The position numbers were made by a program, and so were the translations under genes. From an uncultured Croceitalea sp. (GTDB lineage Bacteria; Bacteroidota; Bacteroidia; Flavobacteriales; Flavobacteriaceae): a stretch of DNA of 64,000 bases. The DNA lies in contig CANMOV010000001.1 in assembly GCA_947499565.1 (NCBI GenBank), positions 124,001-188,000 on the forward strand, written 5' to 3'. A model generated the notes under the pieces. It saw only the letters and a list, made by a program, of their open reading frames with translations. It was not told the origin of the DNA and did no database searches. This document shows, one piece after another, positions 18,854 to 29,261 of the stretch (positions within the stretch are counted from its first letter, which is position 1; each line of letters begins with the position of its first letter).

Positions 18854-20047
18854 CTAAGCAGAATTTTTAATGGCCTCATATATCGCCAGTACATTATTTT
18901 CCCAAGTATGACTTTTTGCAAATCCAATTCTTTCATCAATAAGTTCTTTGGAGTTTTCGGAAAGAGCTTTCTCTGCTAAAGCGATGTATTCTTCCTTAGA
19001 AGAGGCCAAGTACACATGATTTTTGAACATTTCCATTGCTTTTGTACTAGTCGCCAAGGTAGGTTTACCCATGGCCAGATACTCATCAATTTTTCTCGGA
19101 TAGTTGCCAATTGTCCAATCATTCACCAATTGCGGATTCATTGCCACATCAAAGCCTTTGACATAGGCTGGTAGTTCAGAACCATCTTTACCCCCCAAGA
19201 AATACACATTGTCAATTTCATGTAATACAGATTTTCTAAAATCCTCATCTTCCGGACCGACAAGAACAATGCTCCAATCTTTTCGTTCTTTAGCTAAATG
19301 TTCTAAAAGCGAAATATCCAATCGCATGCTTGTCAAGTAACCTACATAACCTAATATTGGTTTCGGAATGTTCTGGAACTCCTCAGGCACTTTAATTCCA
19401 CGATCTTCATCATTGAACAATGACACATCACATCCTTGGCCAACCATAAAACTTTTAGGGTTATACTGAGCCCCATATTCGGTGTATAATATAGAATTAT
19501 TGACCACGGTATCCGCCTTTTTTATCAATTGAGGTTCCATTCGTTCCCCATGTTTCTTCCAATAAGGCACTCGTATCAAATAATCCCGCATATAATAAGT
19601 ATACCACTTTGGGGATAAGAATTCTTTAAGATGAAAGCCCAAAAACATAGAGCTATCATTAAAGAGCAGAATATCTTCAAAACCAAGTCTATCCATCGCC
19701 GATTTAATATCCTTGGCGAAGGTTCTGGAGTTTCGCTTATTGAGAATTTTGAATACTCCATGAAAAGGAATCCAATTAATGGATTCGGTCATCGTTTTTG
19801 GATATAGATTCCATAAGTTGAAATCTATTTTAACCAAATCATTTTCTTTACCTTGTTTTACCCGTATTCTTTTTTTAATCTTTTCGGTGTGCTTTTCCCT
19901 TTTTAGGGATGATCTGTCCAAAGGTGGGTTCACATATAACACCCTGTTATTTTTTGCCATTTCAATGGCAATGTTTTTACAGTTGCTTCCAATCTCTATA
20001 TCCCAGGCTTGAATGCCCATTACGATGATGTCTTTTCCTTTAATCAT
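18854..20047 (-). CDS. Glycosyltransferase (GT-B fold, family 4-like)
   Basis: This 397-residue protein has a GT-B look. An N-terminal domain is followed by a nucleotide-sugar-binding half with ILGYVGYLTSMRLD, VLVGPEDE and the P.KIDEYLAMGKPT motif near 320, equivalent to the EX7E donor-site region. It resembles the glycosyltransferases found in flavobacterial exopolysaccharide loci. Its start overlaps the stop of the next upstream gene by 4 bp. The sugar specificity is unknown. Confidence 0.75.
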   Translation of the reverse strand: MIKGKDIIVMGIQAWDIEIGSNCKNIAIEMAKNNRVLYVNPPLDRSSLKREKHTEKIKKRIRVKQGKENDLVKIDFNLWNLYPKTMTESINWIPFHGVFKILNKRNSRTFAKDIKSAMDRLGFEDILLFNDSSMFLGFHLKEFLSPKWYTYYMRDYLIRVPYWKKHGERMEPQLIKKADTVVNNSILYTEYGAQYNPKSFMVGQGCDVSLFNDEDRGIKVPEEFQNIPKPILGYVGYLTSMRLDISLLEHLAKERKDWSIVLVGPEDEDFRKSVLHEIDNVYFLGGKDGSELPAYVKGFDVAMNPQLVNDWTIGNYPRKIDEYLAMGKPTLATSTKAMEMFKNHVYLASSKEEYIALAEKALSENSKELIDERIGFAKSHTWENNVLAIYEAIKNSA

Positions 20048-21207
20048 TCCGTAACAACGTTTAGTTCTTCAACTACTTCTTCATAAAGTTCCAATACATT
20101 TTTTGCCATGGTTTCCCATGAAAAGTGTTTCGCCCTTGCTATTCCTTTTTCTATCAAAATACTTGTCAATAATTCATCTTCTACCAAGGTTTGCATGGCA
20201 TTGGCAATTTCCTTAGGTTTAAAGGGATCTATTATAAATGCAGCATCTTCTCCCGCCACTTCAGGCATTGATGATGTATTAGAAGTGATAACTGGAACGC
20301 CACAAGCCATACCTTCTAAAATTGGAATCCCAAAACTCTCGCGTAAGGAAGGGTAAAGAAAAATGGAACATTGATTTATGATAGCGGGTAGCTGCACATT
20401 TGGCACATATCCCAACAATTGGATTTGGGCTCTCAACTCGGGATGGCCAATAGATTCTAAAATGCGCTGTAGCTCATTCTCATCATAGTCCAACATCACC
20501 AATTTATATTGATTATGATAGTTTTGATTAAAAAAAGCAAAAGCTCTTAAAACCCCAATAGTATTCTTTTTTGGATCCGTATTTCCTAGAAAGAAAAAGA
20601 ATTTTTCAGGTAGATTGAATGTTGTTCCCACTTGTGCAAGTTCTTTCGTATCTGTAACTTTTTTGAAATGTTCTCCAACACCGTTATAAATTGTCTTTAA
20701 TCTAGCATCATCAAAGCCAAAGAATTTATTAATGCGATTTTTTTCATAATTGGATACTGTAATTACTTTTTTACTTTTTTTGATTACAGGCGGGACAAAG
20801 TACCGTCGATACATATTTCCTAATTTTTGATACCAAGTACCCTCTTTTTTAAAAATGCTGATACTCTCAAGATAGATAATGTCATGTAGGGTAGTCACTA
20901 GTGGAACTTTAGAAAAAATTGGACCCGTATTGCTAGTACAATGTAATACATCACAACCTTCTCGATAAGCCGCCCTAGGTAACTCCCACTGTTCCCAGCC
21001 TGGATAACCCAATTTAGAATTGAGTTCGATAATTTTAAAGTTAGGGGCTGGAGGAATACAGGAATTATCTTCATCGGGTTTAACAAAAATTATATATTCA
21101 TTGGTTTGGTCTATCCGTTGCAAGTTTTTGATTAACTCCAGAGCCACCATATCCATGCCGTGTTTCTTTTTTCTAAAAAGGCGTTGTCCTTCTATTCCTA
21201 TTATCAT
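20044..21207 (-). CDS. Glycosyltransferase family 4
   Basis: This 387-residue GT4 enzyme has the acceptor-domain HDIIYLES region, FFFLGNTDPKKN in the hinge and the donor-site motif ESFGIPILEGMACGVPV (EX7E). Retaining GT4 enzymes add mannose, rhamnose, glucose and similar sugars to a lipid-linked glycan on the cytoplasmic side. It overlaps the downstream glycosyltransferase gene by 4 bp. Confidence 0.88.
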   Translation of the reverse strand: MIIGIEGQRLFRKKKHGMDMVALELIKNLQRIDQTNEYIIFVKPDEDNSCIPPAPNFKIIELNSKLGYPGWEQWELPRAAYREGCDVLHCTSNTGPIFSKVPLVTTLHDIIYLESISIFKKEGTWYQKLGNMYRRYFVPPVIKKSKKVITVSNYEKNRINKFFGFDDARLKTIYNGVGEHFKKVTDTKELAQVGTTFNLPEKFFFFLGNTDPKKNTIGVLRAFAFFNQNYHNQYKLVMLDYDENELQRILESIGHPELRAQIQLLGYVPNVQLPAIINQCSIFLYPSLRESFGIPILEGMACGVPVITSNTSSMPEVAGEDAAFIIDPFKPKEIANAMQTLVEDELLTSILIEKGIARAKHFSWETMAKNVLELYEEVVEELNVVTE

Positions 21208-21217
21208 TATTTTTTAA

Positions 21218-22423
21218 TCAAGAGTTAATAGTACCGTGCTGGGTATGTATAAATTTTTTATTGGCTCCTTTTAGTTTAAAAAGAGAAAAGAACATAAGTG
21301 CAAAAGCTTTTGGCAAGGTTAGTAGCGCTTTTAGTGTATTTAAAGAATAAAACTTAAGGGGTATTGCCATTATAAAGGCGATTACTGTTAGTGTACAAAT
21401 AACTAACCATAATTTTAGTGGAATAGTTAAGCTAGTGGCTAGACCTATTCCATATAAAAGTGAATAGAGTATGGTAATTATGACCACTATTCCTGCCAAT
21501 AAAATTCGTGGAGGAGATATCATCTGATATACCTTATCCGCAAAATCGACATTCCCATTTAAAAAAAGCTCTTTAATTCCTGTTCCGATATACCTTTTAA
21601 AGTAAATGAATTGCGCAGATAACCATCTTTTTCGTTGGTTAGAGAATACTTCTGCCTTTTGTACTTTTTCATCAAGAACCAAGGCCTCATGGAGGTATTC
21701 TATTTTAGTTCTATCTTGAAGTAGCTTCAATTCCAACTCCTTATCAAAACCACCCACAGCATTTACATTGGCCATGATTGTTTTAAAAAAGTGATAGTCA
21801 AAAGCCATTCCTGAACCTATTAATGCTGATGAGAGACCAAGAACGCGATGTCCTTTTCTAAAAATATGATTATTTACCTCTTCACTTATAGCATCTAAAA
21901 CAGCCATTGGCGTATTGGTGTTTTTTGCTATTCTATGCCCTTGAACTACCGTGTAACCCTTGTTGAAAGCATTATTTATCCGTTCAATAAAGTCAAATGC
22001 CATAATGTTATCAGCATCTAGAATTAGTGCTATGTGGTATTGGTCACCAATAACTTCCATTGCTTTGTTTAATGCCTTGGACTTGGTACTTTTTTCAAAT
22101 GAGACTTCTACCAATTTTATAGGAAGCTCAGCTAATTTTTGTAATGTACGCTCCTTAAAGGAATCGGCAATCACAACGACATCGTACAAAGCCTGATCAT
22201 AACTTTGCTCTAAAGCCTTTTTGGCAACTTCTATAATTACATTATCTTCTTTATAGCCTGGAATTAAAACTGCAAACTTTCGCTTTTTGTTAATTACCGT
22301 TTTTCTCTTTTTGGCTTTGAAAAGACCAAAAAAGGAGAATAGGAAGATATAGATGGATGCAAATCCAAAATACGATATCAATACAATTTCGACTACATTG
22401 AATATAAGCTTGATTGCATCCAT
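21218..22423 (-). CDS. Membrane glycosyltransferase, family 2
   Basis: This 401-residue protein has one N-terminal helix, a GT2 domain (LIPGYKE, ILDADN, and an RKRW motif in NQRKRWLSAQ corresponding to QxxRW) and three C-terminal helices. QxxRW marks processive or membrane-bound GT2 enzymes of the cellulose/chitin/hyaluronan-synthase type. It probably contributes a backbone or side-chain sugar in the exopolysaccharide. Confidence 0.83.
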   Translation of the reverse strand: MDAIKLIFNVVEIVLISYFGFASIYIFLFSFFGLFKAKKRKTVINKKRKFAVLIPGYKEDNVIIEVAKKALEQSYDQALYDVVVIADSFKERTLQKLAELPIKLVEVSFEKSTKSKALNKAMEVIGDQYHIALILDADNIMAFDFIERINNAFNKGYTVVQGHRIAKNTNTPMAVLDAISEEVNNHIFRKGHRVLGLSSALIGSGMAFDYHFFKTIMANVNAVGGFDKELELKLLQDRTKIEYLHEALVLDEKVQKAEVFSNQRKRWLSAQFIYFKRYIGTGIKELFLNGNVDFADKVYQMISPPRILLAGIVVIITILYSLLYGIGLATSLTIPLKLWLVICTLTVIAFIMAIPLKFYSLNTLKALLTLPKAFALMFFSLFKLKGANKKFIHTQHGTINS

Positions 22424-22444
22424 GATTATGTGATTTTGTTAGAA

Positions 22445-23413
22445 TTATGAATTAAGCAATTCTCGAATAGACTTGTCTTGAAGCGTATTATCAAAATACT
22501 TGATAGTCTTTTCCAACCCGGTGCGCAAATTCACACTTGGATTCCAATTCTTAAGCTTTTCCTTGGCCAAAGTAATATCTGGTTTACGTTGCATAGGATC
22601 GTCTGATGGTAATGGTAAATGGATGATTTTTGATTTTGACTCGGTTAAATCAATAATGTTTTCCGCTAATTCAAGCATAGTGAATTCTACTGGGTTGCCA
22701 ATATTTATTGGTCCAATGAAATCATCATCTGTCCCCATCATTTTAATCATACCATCAACTAAATCACTTACATACTGAAAGCTTCTAGTTTGGGTTCCAT
22801 CGCCAAAAACGGTTATATCCTTTCCCTGGAGTGCTTGCATAATAAAGTTTGATACAACTCTACCATCATCAGGTTCCATCCTTGGTCCGTAAGTATTAAA
22901 AATTCTAATAATTTTTACTAGGACATCATTTGATTGATGATAGTTCACAAAGAGGGATTCTGCACATCTTTTCCCTTCATCATAACATGAACGCAAACCT
23001 ATAGGGTTCACATGACCCCAGTAATTTTCAGGTTGAGGATGTACCTCAGGATCGCCATACACCTCGCTGGTAGATGCTTGTAAAATTTTTGCATTAATTC
23101 GTTTGGCAAGACCTAACATATTTATTGCCCCTAAAACAGAAGTTTTTATTGTTTTTATGGGGTTATGCTGATAATGTACGGGCGAGGCTGGGCAAGCAAG
23201 ATTGTATATCTCATCTACCTCAATAAAGTAAGGCAATGTGACATCATGTCTTATTAACTCAAAATAAGGGTTGTCCATTAAATGAACAATTTTACTTTTA
23301 CGACCCGTAAAATAATTATCCATACATACAACTTCATTCCCCTCCTTAAGAAGGCGCTCACATAAATGTGATCCTACAAAACCTGCTCCACCAGTTACTA
23401 ATATTCTTTTCAT
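22445..23413 (-). CDS. UDP-glucuronate decarboxylase (UDP-xylose synthase type)
   Basis: This 322-residue extended SDR starts with [16 protein letters not shown] and has the TSEVYGDP region and YDEGKR (Tyr-Lys pair), a signature of UXS enzymes, with [10 protein letters not shown] further on. It converts UDP-glucuronate to UDP-xylose. The adjacent UDP-glucose dehydrogenase, 19 bp upstream, provides its substrate, so xylose and possibly glucuronate are predicted constituents of the polymer. Confidence 0.88.
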   Translation of the reverse strand: MKRILVTGGAGFVGSHLCERLLKEGNEVVCMDNYFTGRKSKIVHLMDNPYFELIRHDVTLPYFIEVDEIYNLACPASPVHYQHNPIKTIKTSVLGAINMLGLAKRINAKILQASTSEVYGDPEVHPQPENYWGHVNPIGLRSCYDEGKRCAESLFVNYHQSNDVLVKIIRIFNTYGPRMEPDDGRVVSNFIMQALQGKDITVFGDGTQTRSFQYVSDLVDGMIKMMGTDDDFIGPINIGNPVEFTMLELAENIIDLTESKSKIIHLPLPSDDPMQRKPDITLAKEKLKNWNPSVNLRTGLEKTIKYFDNTLQDKSIRELLNS

Positions 23414-23432
23414 CTTTTTGCTTTCAATATGA

Positions 23433-24779
23433 TTAAACCTGTGCTGACTCTTCTACTTTTATTGCGCTACGGCCTATGCTATAGTAGTTAAAACCTATTT
23501 CTTCCATTTCTTCAGGGTCGTATATGTTTCTTCCATCAAAAATGGTATGCTCATTCATAAGTTTTTCTAGAATTCTAAAATTTGGCATCCTAAATTCCGA
23601 CCATTCAGTTACTACAATAAGAGCATCAGCGTCTATAGCCACATCGTATTCATCTTTGGCATACTCGATAGAATCTCCAAGAATTCGTTTGGCTTCTTCC
23701 ATTGCTACTGGGTCATATGCACGAATATTTGCACCCATTGCTTTCAATTGTTCAATTATGACTAAGGATGGAGCTTCTCGCATATCATCAGTTTTTGGTT
23801 TAAAGGCTAGGCCCCACATTCCAAATTGTTTTCCTTTTAGGTTTTCACCAAAGTGTTTTTTGATTTTTTCCACAAGTGTGGTTTTTTGCCTATAGTTAAC
23901 AGCTTCTACGGCTTTTAGCACTTCTAAAGAATGTCCATATTCATCTGCGGTGCGAACCAAGGCTTGTACATCTTTTGGAAAACAGCTACCACCATATCCA
24001 GTGCCCGGGTAAATAAACTTATTACCAATTCTGGTATCTGAGCCAATCCCTTTTCTAACCAAATCTATATTAGCACCAACTAGTTCACAAAGGTTAGCGA
24101 TATCGTTCATAAAGCTAATTTTTGTAGCTAACATGGAATTAGCTGCATATTTGGTCATCTCAGAAGAGAAAATGTCCATAAATAATAATGGGTGACCATT
24201 CATCAAGAAAGGCTTGTAAAGTCTTTTCATTACTTTTTCGGCTCTCTTACTTTCTACACCAACTACAATACGGTCTGGCTTTAAGAAATCATCAACGGCA
24301 CTACCTTCTTTTAAAAACTCTGGGTTTGATGCCACATCAAATGGAATACGTACACCTCTATTAACTAATTCTTCTTCAACAGCTGTTTTTACTTTATAAG
24401 AAGTTCCTACAGGTACCGTACTTTTTGTAATAATTACTTTGTAGTCTTCCATATGTTGACCAATTTCTCTGGCAACACCTAAAACATATTTTAAATCGGC
24501 ACTACCATCTTCATCAGGTGGTGTTCCAACGGCAATGAATACTGCATCACAGTCTTTGATCGCTTTTTGCAAATTTGTAGTAAAAGAAATTCTACCTTTA
24601 TCAATGTTGCGTTCTAAAAGCGCATCAAGGCCTGGTTCGTAGATAGGCACTTCTCCGTTGCGGAGCATATCTACTTTCTTTTTGTCAATATCAACGCAGA
24701 CAACGTTTATACCCGTTTCTGCAAAACAAGTGCCGGTTACCAAACCAACATACCCTGTACCAATTACTGCAATATTCAT
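23433..24779 (-). CDS. ugd: UDP-glucose 6-dehydrogenase
   Basis: This 448-residue protein has the N-terminal [15 protein letters not shown] Rossmann motif, the catalytic Cys in [10 protein letters not shown] near 260 and a C-terminal UDP-binding domain ([16 protein letters not shown]). It oxidises UDP-glucose twice to UDP-glucuronate. It precedes the decarboxylase gene in the operon. Confidence 0.93.
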   Translation of the reverse strand: MNIAVIGTGYVGLVTGTCFAETGINVVCVDIDKKKVDMLRNGEVPIYEPGLDALLERNIDKGRISFTTNLQKAIKDCDAVFIAVGTPPDEDGSADLKYVLGVAREIGQHMEDYKVIITKSTVPVGTSYKVKTAVEEELVNRGVRIPFDVASNPEFLKEGSAVDDFLKPDRIVVGVESKRAEKVMKRLYKPFLMNGHPLLFMDIFSSEMTKYAANSMLATKISFMNDIANLCELVGANIDLVRKGIGSDTRIGNKFIYPGTGYGGSCFPKDVQALVRTADEYGHSLEVLKAVEAVNYRQKTTLVEKIKKHFGENLKGKQFGMWGLAFKPKTDDMREAPSLVIIEQLKAMGANIRAYDPVAMEEAKRILGDSIEYAKDEYDVAIDADALIVVTEWSEFRMPNFRILEKLMNEHTIFDGRNIYDPEEMEEIGFNYYSIGRSAIKVEESAQV

Positions 24780-24885
24780 TATTAAAGTTTTTTCGTTATT
24801 TATTTGTAAATATTATCCTACAATATTTAGATTGAAAAATTATGTTGTGAAACCTAACCAATGCGTTGTAAAAAGAATTTTTAGG

Positions 24886-26838
24886 TTATTGAGCGTACCA
24901 ATCAAGATCCTCCGTGCCACCAGAATTTGCCCAATTAACAAACCTAGGATACTGTAAAATAATTGGAACACTTTCAGGTGGTGTCTGAAAACCTTCGTAA
25001 ATATTGAGTGCCCATGGTAGATTAGTACTGGTTTTATAATAGCGTCCATTTGAGGCATCACTAAAATCATCTTTTGTCCCTAAATAATCTGCCTTGCTAG
25101 TAGGTGGTAAGTCCGGTAGATGAATTTCCTTAGCACGATCCTGATTTGCTATTAAAAAAGCATTAAATGGTACTTGCCCTAAGTCGTTTGCATCTACTGG
25201 TGTGGTAAATTCTATCGAAATAGCTATTGTCTGTCCTAGTAAATCAAAACAGTCACCAACTACAATAATTACGGTTTCATCAGAATTAGTACCAGTCTCA
25301 GTGCCATTTGAAGCTATAGTCTCATAACCCCCATTGATAATTTGACCATCTATATCATTAATAATATTAGGGCTTATTGGAAGTGTAAATGCAAAACCAT
25401 TGTGCAAAGCCCCACCAATATTGTCAATTGTAAAGGAAGCATCAATGGAGGTTACCAAATTATCCCCATTTGCTATTAGATTAAAAGAATAATCCACTGC
25501 CAAGTCATTAAAATCATAATCTCCTTTACTTGGCCATAAATCTTCATAAACTAACTTCCCAGTTGAATTAACTGATGGTAAGAAGTTATTAAAGGCCTTG
25601 TCTGGATCAAAAGGAAAGTCATCTAGCTCATCGTTAATACCATCTCCGTCAGCATCATTAGCAACTTCTATTTCAGCAAAATTCCCTATTTGAATAGCGT
25701 CAGGCGGATTGGCCTTAGCGTAAAACACGGCATCATTAAAATCATCATCAGTAGCGACATCTCTTCTTAAATCCTCAAACCCGAGTAAGGTTAATTCACG
25801 AGCTTCGTCATAAAGCAAGACCATATGATTTCTTGTTGCAGCGGTGGATTCTGGATTAAAATCAGGGTTTGAATAGTATACGCCGTTACCGTCATTCACC
25901 CCACTTCCGAACCAGCCATTTGCTGCCAAAAACCAGGATATAACCGTATTTTCCGGAAACCTTCCCAAATAAACTCTATCCCCAGGAATTAAACCTCCGC
26001 CAGAGCCTAAAAATGAAACATTTGGAAAAATGATGCGATGCTCAGCAATATCATTAACCGTAGCGGGTTCACTGCCAAGAGGATAAGAATAATACCCCAA
26101 GACGTTTCTATAACCCGCTCCTTCCGAAACAAAAGTCACCCAAACATCAGCCTCTTCTGTAATTATTAAACTGGTTTCCTTACCTGCTAAGAAATCAGGG
26201 TTTGAAGTTGGTATACCACCAGGCACATTCTCGGGTAAAGAAGCATTGATATCATCCAATAAATTTTGTTGAATTACATCTGCAAATGCTAAGTTATCAG
26301 GCACCCCTAATCCATTAAAGCTATCAATAAAAGTATAATCAGCTTGTCCATTTTGAGTACGGTAAGTACGCTTTGGCTGTTCAAAGCTTTTTCCTGAACT
26401 TCCATTGCGCACATAAAATTGTGAATAATCAAAAATTACTTCTTGTGTATTTACTGGTAAACGTATGTTGTCTATTAGTCCAATATAATTTGTAAATATC
26501 AAAAGGCTATCCAGCCTGGTACTAACAGTCAACCTTTTTTCAAAGCGGCCTTGATCATTGAATGTTCCACTTGCTATTGCTAGGCTATCTTGGTTACCAA
26601 TTTTGCCAAAAATGGAAAAAGTAGCTCCTTTTAAAAAGTCGGGTGCATCAAGCACCAAATTCAAATTTTTACTTGTTGGGTAATCAAATGTAGTGGCAAC
26701 ATTTAATGAAGATAGTGGGTCGTCGTCTGTGATAACAACTTCATCATCTGAAATAGGTTGATCTAAATCTTTCTCACTAACGCAAGAAAAGAATGCAATC
26801 GTAACTGCAATAAGTAGAATTTTACATAGGTTTTTCAT
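24886..26838 (-). CDS. DUF4114/LruC-domain lipoprotein in the polysaccharide locus
   Basis: This 650-residue protein has a lipobox (FFSC near 19), a beta-rich N-terminal half and a DUF4114-like segment at about 290-390 (WFLAANGWFGSGVND...DDDFNDAVF). An acidic Ca-binding repeat follows near 400 (DADGDGINDELDDFPFD), then a LruC domain to the C-terminus (DLWPSKGDYDFNDLAVDY). These domains occur on surface proteins and the acidic repeat suggests Ca binding. Its place between the Ugd and glycosyltransferase genes suggests it anchors or organises the extracellular polymer. Function is otherwise unknown. Confidence 0.75.
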   Translation of the reverse strand: MKNLCKILLIAVTIAFFSCVSEKDLDQPISDDEVVITDDDPLSSLNVATTFDYPTSKNLNLVLDAPDFLKGATFSIFGKIGNQDSLAIASGTFNDQGRFEKRLTVSTRLDSLLIFTNYIGLIDNIRLPVNTQEVIFDYSQFYVRNGSSGKSFEQPKRTYRTQNGQADYTFIDSFNGLGVPDNLAFADVIQQNLLDDINASLPENVPGGIPTSNPDFLAGKETSLIITEEADVWVTFVSEGAGYRNVLGYYSYPLGSEPATVNDIAEHRIIFPNVSFLGSGGGLIPGDRVYLGRFPENTVISWFLAANGWFGSGVNDGNGVYYSNPDFNPESTAATRNHMVLLYDEARELTLLGFEDLRRDVATDDDFNDAVFYAKANPPDAIQIGNFAEIEVANDADGDGINDELDDFPFDPDKAFNNFLPSVNSTGKLVYEDLWPSKGDYDFNDLAVDYSFNLIANGDNLVTSIDASFTIDNIGGALHNGFAFTLPISPNIINDIDGQIINGGYETIASNGTETGTNSDETVIIVVGDCFDLLGQTIAISIEFTTPVDANDLGQVPFNAFLIANQDRAKEIHLPDLPPTSKADYLGTKDDFSDASNGRYYKTSTNLPWALNIYEGFQTPPESVPIILQYPRFVNWANSGGTEDLDWYAQ

Positions 26839-26848
26839 GGAATTTTTT

Positions 26849-27751
26849 TTAAGAATGAATTATTTTGTGATTTGTGACATTCCAGAAAATTGCTTTCCAA
26901 AAAGCCCTTAAATGCCTAAACTGTCTTTTAATAAGGAATGTCACCGTATTCTTAGGAATAGAAACTAAGGTTTGAAATAACATACTAACCAGTAAATGCA
27001 GTGGCTTAAAGTTGCGCCTAGCATATACGATTCGATTTCTAGAAATGTAGTATGTTTTTAGTGGGCTGAACTTGCCTGTTGAAAGTGATTCTTTATGAAG
27101 AATATATGATTTTGGTTGATAGTAAACTTTATATCCTGCACGCTTTATAGCCTGAGCCCAATCATGCTCCTCATAATATAGAAAGTAGATTTCCGTCATC
27201 AATCCAACCTTTTCAATGACACGTCTTGGAACCATCATAGCCGCTCCATGAATTGACTCAGTTTCACCGGGTTTATCATAATCACCGTCATCTTTTTGAT
27301 GATAGCCAATACTGTTGTTTCTAATTGTCCAATGATTCATTGGTGTATACCCTGCATATTGAATTAAAGTTGGATCCCAATGAAATTTAATCTTCGGGCT
27401 AACCATACCAATGGTTTCATCTTTATCCAAAGTTTCGACTAAGGGCTCAATAAAACCATCTGGGACTATGGTGTCATTGTTTATGAATAGTAAATATTCT
27501 CCTTGAGCTGCATTAACTCCTATATTGTTGCCTCCAGCAAAACCTAAATTTTTTGTACTCTTAATTAATGTTACCTCTGGAAATTTTTCTTTTATTCTTT
27601 CTGGATTATCATTTGGGGAAGCATTATCAACTACAATGACTTCAACATTTTTATAGGATAAGTTATTTAAAGACTCCAACATCTCTATAGTCACATCGGA
27701 CTCGTTATAATTTATGGTTATGATAGAAACCAAGGGGTTGTTTGTTTTCAT
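26849..27751 (-). CDS. Glycosyltransferase family 2 (rhamnosyltransferase-like)
   Basis: This 300-residue soluble GT2 protein has SIITINYNESDVT, VVDNASPND, the GFAGGNN motif typical of rhamnosyl-/galactofuranosyl-type enzymes, and FINNDT as the metal-binding DxD equivalent. Given the dTDP-rhamnose genes in the locus, rhamnose transfer is a reasonable guess but not proven. It lies 10 bp after the polymerase-like gene. Confidence 0.83.
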   Translation of the reverse strand: MKTNNPLVSIITINYNESDVTIEMLESLNNLSYKNVEVIVVDNASPNDNPERIKEKFPEVTLIKSTKNLGFAGGNNIGVNAAQGEYLLFINNDTIVPDGFIEPLVETLDKDETIGMVSPKIKFHWDPTLIQYAGYTPMNHWTIRNNSIGYHQKDDGDYDKPGETESIHGAAMMVPRRVIEKVGLMTEIYFLYYEEHDWAQAIKRAGYKVYYQPKSYILHKESLSTGKFSPLKTYYISRNRIVYARRNFKPLHLLVSMLFQTLVSIPKNTVTFLIKRQFRHLRAFWKAIFWNVTNHKIIHS

Positions 27752-27761
27752 AATTTTATTT

Positions 27762-29261
27762 TTAAGCTGGACTCAGGTTGCCTAATTTTTTTAATACCGT
27801 TTCGTTGGATTGCCCTGCTTTTTCAGTCATGATTTTTTTATCCATTTTAGGTGCAATAAACATGAAAACCATACCTGTATACATTAGGATACAAGTTGGA
27901 AACTGTCCAAAAACTCCATTGCCATATGAAGCCCCCATAATTCCGAACATGCCGCAAACCAATGCAGCTATTTGCCCTTTGAGCCATGGATCTTTAATTT
28001 TAAACATTACATTATAGGCGCCAGTAATCAATACAAAAAACAGGATGAACAAATGCAAATAGAGTCCAACAACACCAGTATCTGCCCATATGGCAACAAA
28101 CCAACTGTCTGTCGCAGTATTGGCTAAAAATGTGTGCGGAGTAAAACGTTGCCCCCAGTTACCCGTTGATCCAATTCCGCCACCAAATGGTCTAGATGCC
28201 AAATAAGTTTTTAATTTTCTTTGATTTGCCAAGCGTACCTGAAGGGAAGCATCATTGGGGTCAAATGCGGTTCGCATTCGCCGTACCTGGGCATTATTAT
28301 TCATTATTGTTGTATGGGCAAAAAACACATACACGCCAATACCCATTATAGCTCCTGCAATTAGAATAGGAATATTTTTTCTTAAGATTAAAAACATTAT
28401 ACCCCCAGCGGCAGGCACTGCAATAGCACCTCTTGTTCCTGAAATTAGCATTCCATATAGACCAGCTAAGGAAACTACAATACAAAAAACTCTGAATTTC
28501 TTACTTTTTGCAAAAAGGGCAAGGACTCCAAATACTACTCCAGCATGACCTTGAGATGCACCAAATTGACCAGCATCTGAATAAAACGAGAATATTCGCA
28601 ATTTACCAAAGAGCACATGTGTTAAAGCTCCTCCATTGTCTAACCATTTTTGTTCAAATGGATCTACTCCAAAAAATAATTGCTGACAACCTTTTAAAGT
28701 TCCTAGTAAGGACATTATTCCCCAGATAATAAGGAAAAGCTTTAAGTCTTTGGGTTTATTAAAAATGATAAATAACAATGGTACTATCATCCATTGGTAT
28801 AGTGCTAAGCCCCGCATGGCATAGAACCATGCTTCAAAACTAGCAGCTTCTGGATTTACGGCCTGAAATAAGGCATAACCAAACCAAATTGTAACTAGTA
28901 AACTAAGTTGTGATCTTGCTCTGCTCCAAGGAATTTTAATTTTAAAGGCTTTAAAGAACAAAGCCAAGTACATTAAAAATAATAGGCCGTCAATCAGTAA
29001 GCCCCACGTCATTGAAACATAACGCGCAAGCCCTAGAATAGTAAAATTCAGCACAAAAATTGTTAGTATTCCGAGTTTAGGCTTTGCAAAGAGGACCCCT
29101 AAATACACAATTGCAATAGGCAGAATTATTATTGCCATGCCCACAACTAAGCCTTTTGTAGCTGTTAAGTGCGCACATGTAATAGTCATGGAAAGGAGAA
29201 TCGCAATTGGTAATGGCTCCTTTAAGTAATCTGTTCCATATGTTTTATGAAATGGATTCAT
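27762..29261 (-). CDS. O-antigen ligase/polymerase-like membrane protein (Wzy-type)
   Basis: This 499-residue protein has roughly a dozen hydrophobic segments and a long periplasmic loop near 330-385 (RLANQRKLKTYLASRPFGGGIG). It resembles the Wzy_C/O-antigen-ligase group. Next to a flippase and a Wzc-like protein it is the best candidate for polymerising repeat units in the periplasm. Sequence conservation in this family is low, so polymerase versus ligase is not decided. Confidence 0.75.
   Translation of the reverse strand: MNPFHKTYGTDYLKEPLPIAILLSMTITCAHLTATKGLVVGMAIIILPIAIVYLGVLFAKPKLGILTIFVLNFTILGLARYVSMTWGLLIDGLLFLMYLALFFKAFKIKIPWSRARSQLSLLVTIWFGYALFQAVNPEAASFEAWFYAMRGLALYQWMIVPLLFIIFNKPKDLKLFLIIWGIMSLLGTLKGCQQLFFGVDPFEQKWLDNGGALTHVLFGKLRIFSFYSDAGQFGASQGHAGVVFGVLALFAKSKKFRVFCIVVSLAGLYGMLISGTRGAIAVPAAGGIMFLILRKNIPILIAGAIMGIGVYVFFAHTTIMNNNAQVRRMRTAFDPNDASLQVRLANQRKLKTYLASRPFGGGIGSTGNWGQRFTPHTFLANTATDSWFVAIWADTGVVGLYLHLFILFFVLITGAYNVMFKIKDPWLKGQIAALVCGMFGIMGASYGNGVFGQFPTCILMYTGMVFMFIAPKMDKKIMTEKAGQSNETVLKKLGNLSPA

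Noticed and set aside
24851-24887. Inverted repeat AACCTAA/TTAGGTT after the LruC lipoprotein gene as a terminator
   Set aside because: Seven-pair stem with a 23-nt loop overlapping the stop codon and no T-run on the minus strand; downstream ugd looks co-transcribed.
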